From Bacteroidota bacterium (GTDB lineage Bacteria; Bacteroidota; Bacteroidia; AKYH767-A; 2013-40CM-41-45): a DNA stretch of 64,000 nucleotides. A program made the translations under genes and the position numbers. This document shows positions 16,663-27,228 of this stretch, piece after piece (the first letter of the stretch is position 1; every line of letters begins with the position of its first letter). The notes under the pieces are model-generated. The model was given only the letters and a program-made list of their open reading frames with translations, ran no database searches and was not told the DNA's origin. The stretch is from positions 1,240,001 through 1,304,000 of the forward strand of contig JADKJP010000006.1 in assembly GCA_016720935.1 (NCBI GenBank), read 5' to 3'.

Positions 16663-19600
16663 TTATTCAGCAGCGAATCGGATAACCTGGCTGCCTTCTG
16701 ATGTTGTCACTTGAAGAAGATACATTCCGGGAGAGAAATCGCTGAAATTAATTTCTTGTAAATTTCTGCCCAATACAGACGAACCCTGTAATAGTGTTCA
16801 ATATTCTTCCACTTAAATCCACAACTTCAATTTTGTAATCTGAATTATCAAATGAACTTTTGAATTCAATATTCAGGTTTTCATGAGCAGGATTCGGATA
16901 GATATTAAGACCAAGTTGTTTCTGGATTTCTTTTTGCGAACCAGACATTCTGCAAGGAGTTGGATTAATCATCAATGTCCTGGTTCCTGAAACTCCACAG
17001 GCGTTAATAGCCTTAATACCAATTTGACCGGAAACACCAGTCACGTTGATAACAGCAATATTACTGATGGTAGGAGTTCCGGAAAGAACTGTATAACCAA
17101 CCGGTACTATCACCTGATAATTGACTTGCTCCCGGTACTGCAGGCCAGTTATATACTTCATCACTTCCGGCACATGGAGTTGAATTTCCGGAAAGAGAAG
17201 ATGGGGTAGAAGGGTTTCCGTAAACGGTTATACAACGATCTGATCCGGCACCGCATGCATTAATTCCATGCACACAAATACTACCGCTAACAAACACTGA
17301 AGGGAATGTAACCGTGATACTATTGCTGCTGGATGAACCAGTGGCACCGGCTGGAATACTCCAGGCATAGCCACCTGTAGCACCAGACATGGATGGAATG
17401 GTGTAAGTATAGGTTTGTCCACATACACCGGCTGTTGGATCACCTGTAATGTTTCCTGGTGTACCAAGTTTTCCACTGCTAATAGTTTTACAACGTTGAG
17501 CTGAGTTACCGGAAGGAGACCCGCATCCACTAACCGCAATAACGCAAACACTTCCGGATGTAAAACCGGCAAGAGTTGATACAGATGCGCTTGTTCCCGA
17601 GCCAATAACCGAAATCCCGGAACCGGTAACAGACCAGTTATAGGAAGCAGCACCTGCAACAGTACTTATAGAATAGCTTCCTCCCGCACCAGGGCAAATT
17701 GTTGCTGCACCTGAAATTGCTCCCGGAAGAGGCGGTGAATTGGTGATGGAGATACAACGAACACCGCTATTTGTTCCACAAGAAGTTGAAGCAAAAACAC
17801 AGATTTGACCTCCGGTAAATCCGGAACCAAAATTAGCATTTACACTTGGTCCTGCTGTCGTAACTGTAGTACCTGCTCCATTCAAAGTTGCGTCACCTGT
17901 GATGGTCCAGGTATACGATGCTGCTCCGTCAACAGGACCGACAATATAAGTTTCATTGCCACCGGCACAAGCAATCGAAGGTCCGGATAAGGCAGGCGTT
18001 GATAAGGTGGCACGTATCCAACTGCATTTGGTATTTGGACCGTTCCCACATGCATTTTTAGCAAATACACAAACGTTCCATCCTGAAATTCCGACAGGAG
18101 GAAGGGCGGTATAAGTCAAAGTAACACTAGGTGAAGAAGAGACATAAGGGCTTGGGTTTCCATCAAACAAAATACCGGATGGACCGCTCCAGGAATAACC
18201 TGTTGCATTTGGAACTGTTGTAGCTGTAATTGTACCTGATCCACCAACGCATCCTACTGCAGGGAAACTGATGATACCAATTGAACCTGTCGGAGAACCG
18301 GAAGTAACATTCACAGAAACTGTAACGCAAGAAGTGATTCCACAAGCACCTTCGGCACGTACATAAAAGGTATGAATTCCAGCTCCTGTAATTGGACCCG
18401 TAGTAATTGAAGCTCCGGTACCAATTAATGATCCGGCTCCACATCCTCCTTCATACCATTTCCAGGCAGCACCTGTTCCTAAAGAACCTCCGCTAAGGGA
18501 TAGGTTGACATTATTTCCAGAACATATTTCACTAGAACTTGCTGATGCGGATGTTGCCGGTGTGGATGGAAGGCATCCTGATCCAACTGTTGATGTACAA
18601 ATTTGAAATCCACATGCTCCATCAGTGACAACTACAGTATAAATTCCAGAAGCAAGACCCGGTTCAGTTGCATTTGTACCTCCGGAAGGAGTCCAAAGAT
18701 AACTCAATGGACCTCCGCTACCGCCACTAGTACTGACACTGACTGTTCCGTCGTTCGCACCCGGAAAACTCTCATCAGTGGCAGCACAGCTTACCGAAAG
18801 TGCCGCTGTAGGTTGTGCAATTGTAACAGTACAAGTAGTAGGTGTTGCACAATAATCAGAAACAGTAACTGTATATGTACCGGCACTCAGACCGGTAGCA
18901 GATGGACCTGAACCTCCGGAAGGAGACCAGGTATATCCTACAATGCCAACACTATTAAAAACATTTACACTTGCTGATCCGTTATTTCCTCCAAAGCAAG
19001 TAACATCAGATCCGGGTACACAAGATATGGACATGGGTACACTTGGACCTGCAATGGTTTGAGAACTGGTGAAGGAACTGCAATCGTCAGTAACGGTTAC
19101 AGTATAGGTGCCTGCCAGAAGTCCGGTTGCCTGTGATCCTGTTCCACCGGATGGTGACCAGGAATAAAGAACTGTTCCAACCGAGTTGCTAACATTGCTA
19201 CCGATTCGACCATCCCCAATGGAAAGACAATTGGCATCATTGATCACAAACGTAAATCCGGATAAGGGAGCAGAAGGTCCGCTTATCGTTGATGAACAAG
19301 TTGAGATGCAACCATTATTATCAGTGACGGTGTATGTATGACTTCCGGCAGTGAGACCTGTGAATGTTCCTTCTCCGGTATAAGGAGAAGTACCACCACT
19401 TGCAGTAACCTGGATACTTCCGGAATTTCCACCAAAACAATTCACGTTTGTCAGGACAGAACATGATGCAACCGGATTACTATTCACAGTTACAGAAATG
19501 GAGTTTGAAATGGCAGGAGCTGGAGTTGCACATGTCAAACTTGAAGTAAGTTCACAAGTGACCACATCAGTATTCGAAAAGGTATTACTGGTAAAACTGG

Positions 19601-20438
19601 AGCTGTTTGTTCCAACATTTCCACCATTCACTTTCCATTGGTAAACAGGTGTGAGACCCCCATTCGTTTCAGCAGCGGTGAAAGTTAAAGTACTTCCTGC
19701 ACAGGATGGATTTGTTCCTCCTGTCAATGAAATGGAAATTGACGGAGTTACAGTGCTCGCGCAAATACTAATATTATCAACAGCGAAACTGGAACGGGAA
19801 CCGCTTCCACTTATATCTCTTTGCACCCAACGAAGAAAAACTGCCGACTGGTTATTGCAGGCAGAAGGTAATGTATAGGACATTGTGATGCTATTCTGGG
19901 GAGTAGTTACTGCTGTATTTTGAACTACCGCATTGTTCTGATAAATTCCATTAGCGATTCCACTTACTGTGATCCATGTTCCTGAAACGCTTCCAATCGC
20001 ATATTGAAGATCAACACCATTTACCCGTGTGGCCAGATTACGGATGGTCATTACATCCATATTAATTTCAACATTCGCATAATTTGTGGTATTGATTGCA
20101 AGACAAATTGAAGGATCAATACTTCCGGATGCAAGCATCCCAATTTTTCCATTGTAATTGTGAATCCCACCGGCTGTTGATGCAGCTGTTGAGCTCGCGG
20201 TTAGATTAGAATTTCCAGTTGGTGCAGTTACACGAAATGCACCGCTTGATGCAGTTGCTAAGGCCCATCCTTGCCAGCCGGCAGGATAAACTGTTGAACT
20301 CGAAACCAGCCCACTGAAATCCTGTGTATATGGAAGTGATTGCGGGGTCGGTGACGTTTGCGAAAAGAGAGTTGTAGAAAATACAATTCCCAAAACCAAC
20401 ATAAGTAAACGGATAAAAATAGGTCGACTTTGAATCAT
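16663..20438 (-). pseudogene. SprB-repeat T9SS adhesin gene interrupted by two single-base insertions
   Basis: Starting at the Met of MIQSRPIFIRLLMLVLGIVF (a signal peptide), the frame runs to WPAVPGASQ and then goes out of frame. Removing one base of the AA pair at 17119-17120 restores YQVIVPVGYTVLSGTPT, matching the paralogue next door; removing one of three C at 16784-16786 restores GSSVLGRNLQEINFS and a full sorting-domain end (GMYLLQVTTSEGSQVIRF). Total length is 3,776 bases, two more than a multiple of three, as expected for two insertions; the repaired product is 1,257 residues. Domains: an N-terminal beta-sandwich, four or five SprB-like repeats (VNCFGGNSGSIQVTASGGTS), then ~550 residues of Ig-like repeats shared with the next gene. 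It is either decayed or carries two sequencing errors. The promoter lies 31 bases upstream. Confidence 0.85.
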
Positions 20439-20468
20439 AAGGTTATTTTTAGAGGTGAGACACATGAA

Positions 20469-20500
20469 CAAAATTAACGAAGATTTTCTGAAATCCGCAA
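20469..20500 (-). promoter_or_regulatory. Bacteroidota promoter TTG-N21-TAATTTTG
   Basis: On the minus strand TTG (20498-20500), a 21-base spacer and TAATTTTG (20469-20476) match the -33/-7 consensus. Transcription would begin near 20462, which excludes the more upstream Met (20471) as the start of the adhesin gene and supports 20438. Confidence 0.75.
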
Positions 20501-20640
20501 GGGTAGCGGGAAATAAGAGGAAAGTTTATTTTTATTAAGTTTCTTTTATTAATCCTGCAGATGATGATTTTTGTCATGTTTCTTCATTTATAAGTATCCT
20601 TTTCATCTGGCTACATCTGTCTGCCCTTTAAATGTATTTT

Positions 20641-20680
20641 CAAAAAAAAAGCCCCGACATCGGTCGGGGCTTTCTTTTTA
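20641..20680 (-). terminator. Intrinsic terminator of the 1,983-residue adhesin gene
   Basis: GCCCCGAC-ATCG-GTCGGGGC is flanked by A9 on the left (T9 when read on the minus strand) and a T-rich run on the right. It ends about 12 bases beyond the stop codon. It could act in both directions. Confidence 0.92.
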
Positions 20681-20691
20681 AACTAATCTGA

Positions 20692-23600
20692 TTATTCTAC
20701 AGATACGCGAACCAATTGGTTGCCTTCAGTTGTCTGAAGACTGATCATATACATTCCTTTTGCAAGGTGTGTAAGATCAAGTACCTGCAAGTTAGAACCT
20801 GCGTTGGCTTTTCCATCGGTTGAAAGAACAACACGTCCACTGAGATCAAGTACATTGATAACATAAGACTGATCATTCAATTCACTGTTGAACTGAACAT
20901 TCAACAATCCTGTTGTAGGATTCGGGAATACCTGAGTAGCAAGTGCTTTAACAACTTCCGGTTGGTTACCGGCCAGACGGCAGGAGATAGGAGCAATTGC
21001 CAAAGTACGAGTACCGGAAACACCACAAGAGTTTTCAGCTTTCACACCAATAGTACCGGCTGATGTACCGATATTAATAATCGCGAAGTTACTGATGGTA
21101 GGGTTACCTGAAATCACAGTATATCCGGCAGGAACAACCAACTGATACTGGGTAGCACCCGGTACAGCAGGCCATGTGTAAATGTCATCAAATGCCATAC
21201 ATGGAGTCGCGTTACCAGAAAGTGACGCAGGAGTACCAGGGTTACCAAACACATTCACACAACGGTCAGGACCTGCACCACAGCCATTATTACCATGAAC
21301 ACAGATAGTACCGCTACTGAATACTGCAGGGAATGTAACCGTAATTGAGTTTGTGGAAGAACTACCTGTAGCACCGGCAGGCAATGTCCAGGTGTAACCA
21401 CCTGTCGCACCAGCAATGGAAGGAATGCTATAGATATAAGTCTGTCCGCAAACACCTGTTGTAGGATCACCGGTGATATTACCAGGAGTTCCAAGTTTAC
21501 CAGTTCCAAGAGTTTTGCAACGTTGAGCTGAATTACCAATCGGAGAACCACAAGAGCTAACAGCAACAACACAAACACTACCGGAGATAAATCCTGCAGT
21601 TGTTGAAACAGTTGCAGAAGTACCACTGCCAACTACAGAAACTCCAGTTCCTGATGCAGTCCAGATGTAAGAAGCTGCACCGGCTACAGGTGAAATGCTG
21701 TAAGATGAAGAGCCACCAGGGCAAATTGTGCTGGATCCGCTAATCACGCCTGGAAGCTGTGGAGCAGTGCTAATATTTACACAACGTGATCCACCTGTGT
21801 ATCCACAAACTGTTGTTGCAGAAACGCAAAGTGTTCCACCTGTAAATCCTGCACCAAAGGCGACGTTCACAGTAGGTACAGAAGTTGTAACTGATGCACC
21901 GGCACCATTGATAGAAGCATTACCACCGGTGATAGTCCAGTTGTAAGTCGCAGCACCATCAACAGTAGCTACAGTGTAGATACCAGTTGAACCAGGACAA
22001 GCAATAGTTGAAGCGCTTGTATAATTTGGTGTAGAAAGGGTTGCACGGATCCAGCTGCATTTTGTATTCAGACTGTTACCACATGCATTCTTAGCGAATA
22101 CACATACGTTCCAACCGGAAATACCTGCAGGAGGAAGTGCAGCGTAAGTAAGTGTTACTGTAGTTGAAGTTGAAACATACGGACTTGGGTTACCATCAAA
22201 CAGGATACCTGCAGGACCGCTCCATGAATAGCCAGTAGCCCCCGGTACAGATGTACAAGTCATAGTAGCTGTTCCACCAACACAACCAGAAGCAGGGAAG
22301 CTGACAACTGCGATTGATCCAACAGGAGCTCCTACAGTTACTGTTACAGAAACAGAAACACAAGAAGTTGTTCCGCAAAGACCTTCAGCGCGTGCATAGA
22401 ATGTATGTACTCCGGCACCAGTGATAGCACCTGTTGTGATCGTTGAACCTGTTCCGATTACAGAACCTGCTCCACAACCACCTTCATACCATTTCCATGA
22501 AGCTCCTGTACCCAATGAACCACCAGTCAATGACAAGGTAACGTTGTTACCTGAGCAAATCTCAGTAGCAGATGCAGAAGCAGAAGTAGCAGGTGTAGAA
22601 GCTACACAATTGGTACCAACAGTCGCTGTACAAGAAGCTGTACAACCATTTGCATCGGTAACTGTATAAGTGTAAGTTCCGGCAGCAAGTCCTGAGAACA
22701 ATCCATCTCCTGAATAAGGGGAAGTTCCACCACTGGCAACCACGGTCACTGTACCATCATTTGATCCAGGGAAATTTTCGTTAGTTGGTGTGCATGCAGC
22801 AGACAAAGCAGAAGGTTCAGAAATTGTTGCAGTACCTGAACCTGCACAACCGTTAACATCTGTAACTGTATAGGAATATGTTCCAGGAGCAAGTCCTGTA
22901 AATGTTCCTTCGCCGGTATACGGAGCAACACCACCTGTACCTGTAACAATCACAACACCGTCGTTAGCTCCATTACATGTTACATTCGTAACAGAGAAGG
23001 AAGGAACGACTGTATTTGCGGTTGTAGTTACACTAAATGCATAGGTACCTTCTGAAGAATAGGTTTCTATTACAAAAATATATGTTGTGTTCGCGGTTAC
23101 AGGAATATTGCTTAGCAATGAAGTAGCACTCGCGCCACCATCATCATCAGAAGCTATCCAGTTACCGCCCGCATCCAACAAGTGGAGATAAGTATCCGCA
23201 GAAATATCTGCACTCAGGTCAATTGTAACGGCATTGTCACATGGACCTGTAGTGAAAGTATAATATACATCAGGAGTACCACGTCCATTTGTATTTGAAA
23301 TGGTATAGTCGTTATGCCAGCAATTTGATGAGAAGTTATCACCTGTTCCTGTAGCTGGTAAAGTTACCGCTATAGCTGTTCCAATTACATCTCCTGCAGG
23401 TGCAGGATTAACTGTAAATGTCCAGTCAGAGCAACCGGAAGCGTCTCCAAAATCATTCTTTGGAACAACTTTCCATGCATATGAACCAGCTGCAAGAATA
23501 CCTGCAGAGTAGGTAGTACCAACCTGGTTAGGAGAAACCAGAGTAGTTGCAGGACCGGCACCGGCATCAAAATAGACATCGTAACCTGTAGATCCACTTG

Positions 23601-26600
23601 CTGCAGGCCAGCTCAGTGTAGTCGCACTTGCACTCTCACAGGAAATACCTCCGTCTGAAGGCGAACTAGGAGAAGCAACACAAGATGGAGCATTTGTAGT
23701 AAATGAAATTTCAGTACAACCAGTAGCATCGCCAATTGCATTTTTAGCAATGACTAACCAATTGTATGTATTTCCACCTGCAACAGTAGCAACATAAGAA
23801 GTACCTGCCTGGTTGGCGGATACAAGAGTTGTTGCTGGAGCGTTTGCATCCAGGTATACATCATAACCGGTTGCACCACTTACAGCTGACCAGCTGAGAG
23901 TTTGTGAAGTACTGCTGGCATTGGCGCCATTTGCAGGACTGAAACCTGAAGCACAAGAAGGTACAGTAGCGGTTACACAAACTGAGTAGACACCGGTAGC
24001 GGCACCTGAAGCAGTATGGTAAATTCGTACAAAATATGTATTACCAATGGTTAAACCAGAACCTGTGAAGGTTTCAGCACCACCCGTAGATGTGTTATTA
24101 ATACAACCAAGTGATGTCAATGTGCCCGTACAAGTGTTATCAGAAGAACTGAATACCTGCAAGTGAGCATTGAAACCTGTTCCGGATTGAACTGTAACAA
24201 CAGGGTTAGCAACAGGAGCTACAAATGAAAACCAAACGTCATCGTCTGCTGTACCACCACAAACTGCCTGAGGAGATGCTGTAGCAGTAATAGTTGTACC
24301 ACTTGTAGGTGTACAGGAAGAACCAACTGTTAAACTAATTGCTCCACAAATATTATCATTAGCCGGTGGAGGAATAACTTCATTCACGCAGATGGAGAAC
24401 ATCGATATACCACTTGTTGTATAACCAGCAGTTGGTAAAGCGTTAGAACCAACACCAGAATGGTATACTCTCACGAAATACGGATCAACCACGGTTAATC
24501 CAGTAGCAATTGTTTCAGTAAGACCGGTACCAGCTGCATTTACACAATAGAGTGCATTCAGACTTCCGTCAAGAAGTTGAACAACTGCATCGTATCCGCC
24601 ACCAGGACGAACAGTGACAGTTTGAGAAGAAGTTGTTGCATTGAAGCTGAACCATACATCATCATCAGGAGTACCTGGAGTTACAGCGGAACAAACAGGA
24701 ATGCCGGAAGAAGCAGTTGCACCACGACTCTCATAATATGTACCACAGAAAGATGTACAAGGACCACCAGTGTTTACAGTCAATGCAGTTGCACTGCCCA
24801 CTTCATCATTTCCAGGAGAATAGGTAGGAGCAACGCCAGGACCGCCATAAGTTGCTACGGGGCTAAATACGTACTGTGAGTTACAAAGCGGAAGGTAAGT
24901 TCTTGCATTTAATCCACTGTTTGCAGTAGTTGCAGGAGTATAATCGAAATTGGTTGTGTATTCATCACGCAGTGCCATTACATCGCTGTAAGAAGCAGGT
25001 GTAGTGAATGACCATCCACTCAAACCAACTGAATATGCAAAACCGAAGTTAGCGCTTCCGTTGAAACCTTCCATTGTACCATAATTGAAGGTAATGGTGT
25101 TTCCGTTTTCATCGAGTATAACCTGGAAATTCAGGTTTGGACCTGAATTACTAAACGTTTCCATTCCGATCCATTCGCAGATGATTTGAGCTGAACCGCT
25201 ACCCAGAGTACCAACAATCTGGTATTTCATAGAAGCGTTCAATCCGGCAGTGGTTGCAGGGTTTCCTGTACATACCAGATCTTCCCAGAAAGGAGCGACA
25301 ACCGCACGAAGTGTAGTTGCTGAAGTTCCTAAGTTATTCTGATATTCTGTTGAAGTAGATGCTGTATTGAATGTCAACCAACCGTTTGTACAAGCTTTCA
25401 AACCAGATACAGACTGTCCTTTGTAAGTGAAAGTAGTTCCGGAAAGAGAAACTGTATTCGAAGTTTGATCATCTGTAGTTGTTCCCGGGAATGAATAGTT
25501 CGTTCCGGTTCCGACAATTGAAGAATAAGAGATTCCTGTATTGTAAGAAGGATCAAAATGACAATCAGCAGGGGAAACAAGACATTCGTTTGTCCATGCA
25601 TCACTACCTGAACAAGTTACTTTAAGACGGTAATAAATAGTATTACCAACCAATGAAGGAGATGTGTAAGAAGCAGTTGTTGCACCACTTCCACCAACAG
25701 CGTTTGCCCATGGGTCACCACCACCATTATCATCTGACTCTTCCCACTGGAAAGTAATACCGGAAACACCGGTAGTATAACCTGTCGCTGTTAAGGAAAC
25801 AACACCAGGATTGCAATATCCGGCAGTTGCAGGAATTGTACCAGGAGTTGGAGTACCTGAACAAGGTGTTGGAGGTGTGAATGTATACACTCGTCCATTA
25901 TCAGGTAACAAAGGAGCAGCGAAAGTACCGACAGCTACTGTGGAAGCAGAACTTGTTCCAATTGTAGGAGTTGACCATGCGCCTGTATTACTGATTGAAC
26001 GTACATTGGCAGCAGCAGTACTGGCACCTCTCAAACCAACTTGCACAGTTGTAGCTGAAGTTCTACCAGAAGCTGTCGTAAACGCACCATATCGCAGTTC
26101 AACGACGTTAGAAGTTTCATAGAGCCAAACCTGGCAGTTTCCGGTGGCAGGATTACCTGTGCCGGAAAAAGCTTTAATACCTACATATTCAATTTTTGTA
26201 ATTCTGCTTGGTGTAGAACCGCTTGTTTGAACATAATAAGTGGTTGCTGTTGTGAGTGTACCGTTCAAATCTTTGTTGAACACAGAAATCACATCATTCA
26301 CTGTACCACTTAAAGCAGAATAGTTGGTAGTTGAAGTCGGAGCTCCAAAACCAACCCAACCGTTAGAATTAATTCTGAAAGTGGTGTAAGCAGTACCACC
26401 AAAATTAAAACTAAATGGAAGAGTTTGAGTTGCCGAGATAGCATCATCCATAGAGCTTAAGGTCACGGCAGCTGTACCTGGTCCGCCTACAATTGTAGAA
26501 TAAGCGGCAGTAGTATTGGCAAAGGTATAACTACCAATTTGCGCAATAGAATTTGTTGTCCAGAGCCCCAATAGGAGAACAAGACAACACGCCCAACGAT

Positions 26601-26643
26601 AAGACCGCTGAAGCGATTTTGTGGAGTACATTTTGTGTTCCAT
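20692..26643 (-). CDS. Giant modular T9SS surface protein, about 1,983 aa
   Basis: The start is set at MEHKMYSTKSLQRSYRWACC, which gives a proper signal peptide ending NSIAQ; the longer frame to 26742 adds 33 residues with no export signal. Approximate order: two beta-sandwich modules (~35-270 and ~400-610, with WIGMETFSNSGPNLNFQ and YGTMEGFNGSA), two DDDVWFSF modules (~640-900), two fibronectin-III-like domains (SATGYDVYLDAN and STGYDVYFDAG), a pre-peptidase-like domain, two SprB-like repeats (VTCNGANDGVVIVTGTGGVA), ~550 residues of Ig-like repeats with paired Cys, and a type A T9SS sorting domain (QVFPNPTTGLLNVQF ... GMYMISLQTTEGNQLVRVSV). Predicted to be a large surface adhesin. The Ig-like part is shared with the gene downstream and the N-terminal modules with the gene upstream. 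Confidence 0.9.
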   Translation of the reverse strand: MEHKMYSTKSLQRSYRWACCLVLLLGLWTTNSIAQIGSYTFANTTAAYSTIVGGPGTAAVTLSSMDDAISATQTLPFSFNFGGTAYTTFRINSNGWVGFGAPTSTTNYSALSGTVNDVISVFNKDLNGTLTTATTYYVQTSGSTPSRITKIEYVGIKAFSGTGNPATGNCQVWLYETSNVVELRYGAFTTASGRTSATTVQVGLRGASTAAANVRSISNTGAWSTPTIGTSSASTVAVGTFAAPLLPDNGRVYTFTPPTPCSGTPTPGTIPATAGYCNPGVVSLTATGYTTGVSGITFQWEESDDNGGGDPWANAVGGSGATTASYTSPSLVGNTIYYRLKVTCSGSDAWTNECLVSPADCHFDPSYNTGISYSSIVGTGTNYSFPGTTTDDQTSNTVSLSGTTFTYKGQSVSGLKACTNGWLTFNTASTSTEYQNNLGTSATTLRAVVAPFWEDLVCTGNPATTAGLNASMKYQIVGTLGSGSAQIICEWIGMETFSNSGPNLNFQVILDENGNTITFNYGTMEGFNGSANFGFAYSVGLSGWSFTTPASYSDVMALRDEYTTNFDYTPATTANSGLNARTYLPLCNSQYVFSPVATYGGPGVAPTYSPGNDEVGSATALTVNTGGPCTSFCGTYYESRGATASSGIPVCSAVTPGTPDDDVWFSFNATTSSQTVTVRPGGGYDAVVQLLDGSLNALYCVNAAGTGLTETIATGLTVVDPYFVRVYHSGVGSNALPTAGYTTSGISMFSICVNEVIPPPANDNICGAISLTVGSSCTPTSGTTITATASPQAVCGGTADDDVWFSFVAPVANPVVTVQSGTGFNAHLQVFSSSDNTCTGTLTSLGCINNTSTGGAETFTGSGLTIGNTYFVRIYHTASGAATGVYSVCVTATVPSCASGFSPANGANASSTSQTLSWSAVSGATGYDVYLDANAPATTLVSANQAGTSYVATVAGGNTYNWLVIAKNAIGDATGCTEISFTTNAPSCVASPSSPSDGGISCESASATTLSWPAASGSTGYDVYFDAGAGPATTLVSPNQVGTTYSAGILAAGSYAWKVVPKNDFGDASGCSDWTFTVNPAPAGDVIGTAIAVTLPATGTGDNFSSNCWHNDYTISNTNGRGTPDVYYTFTTGPCDNAVTIDLSADISADTYLHLLDAGGNWIASDDDGGASATSLLSNIPVTANTTYIFVIETYSSEGTYAFSVTTTANTVVPSFSVTNVTCNGANDGVVIVTGTGGVAPYTGEGTFTGLAPGTYSYTVTDVNGCAGSGTATISEPSALSAACTPTNENFPGSNDGTVTVVASGGTSPYSGDGLFSGLAAGTYTYTVTDANGCTASCTATVGTNCVASTPATSASASATEICSGNNVTLSLTGGSLGTGASWKWYEGGCGAGSVIGTGSTITTGAITGAGVHTFYARAEGLCGTTSCVSVSVTVTVGAPVGSIAVVSFPASGCVGGTATMTCTSVPGATGYSWSGPAGILFDGNPSPYVSTSTTVTLTYAALPPAGISGWNVCVFAKNACGNSLNTKCSWIRATLSTPNYTSASTIACPGSTGIYTVATVDGAATYNWTITGGNASINGAGASVTTSVPTVNVAFGAGFTGGTLCVSATTVCGYTGGSRCVNISTAPQLPGVISGSSTICPGGSSSYSISPVAGAASYIWTASGTGVSVVGSGTSATVSTTAGFISGSVCVVAVSSCGSPIGNSAQRCKTLGTGKLGTPGNITGDPTTGVCGQTYIYSIPSIAGATGGYTWTLPAGATGSSSTNSITVTFPAVFSSGTICVHGNNGCGAGPDRCVNVFGNPGTPASLSGNATPCMAFDDIYTWPAVPGATQYQLVVPAGYTVISGNPTISNFAIINIGTSAGTIGVKAENSCGVSGTRTLAIAPISCRLAGNQPEVVKALATQVFPNPTTGLLNVQFNSELNDQSYVINVLDLSGRVVLSTDGKANAGSNLQVLDLTHLAKGMYMISLQTTEGNQLVRVSVE

Positions 26644-27228
26644 CTTTAAGTTGTTAAGTTTAGTTGTGATTTGATTGATTATTGATTTAATTCTGTAAGT
26701 CCCGGGAACAAAAAATTGAATCGTAGAAGTCCATTCTACCATTTGGACAATATGAAGTATTACTACGAAAAAGAAAAGACAAATTAGTAGGTTTCGTCAA
26801 TTGATAAGTTTTATGGTCTCTAAAGTAATTATTCTTTTCAATTATACCAATAATTGTTAATAAAATCCGCCATGGGTTTGGCGAATGGCTATTTTTGCAT
26901 GGTGAACTGATATTTAAAACCATGGTGTTTTCTTGTTTCTAACCGGGTAAGCAGTTTATTCGAAAAAACTTATTTGCCACGGTTGTGTTAAACTTCTGCA
27001 AAGAAAAATAAGCAAGAAACCTTATTTTTAAAAGAAAATTATACAAACTGATACATGAACTGGTTAAAAGGGGCAAAGTTCGTGGTAAACATTTTATTTA
27101 ATGTTTGAATAATTCCAGAACAAAAACCATTCCGGTCTTCATTCAAATGAACAGCAGATTACATTTGAATAAAACAGTTAAATAAAATTCTGTAAGGAAA
27201 ATTTTGAATGTATCCTGAGCTCCTGAAT
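26644..27228. other. Intergenic stretch between two adhesin genes, nothing clear seen
   Basis: About 585 AT-rich bases. The part near 26643 must hold the promoter of the 1,983-residue protein, but I found no perfect TAnnTTTG box. I see no coding frame with protein-like composition and no clear terminator hairpin for the gene upstream. Confidence 0.4.

Noticed and set aside
17100..17173. Programmed ribosomal frameshift in the adhesin gene
   Set aside because: No slippery heptamer or following hairpin is seen, and a second, separate shift occurs downstream; mutation or sequencing error is simpler.
16748..17173. Separate 141-residue T9SS gene
   Set aside because: Its sequence is the continuation of the upstream adhesin after a one-base shift and lacks a signal peptide.
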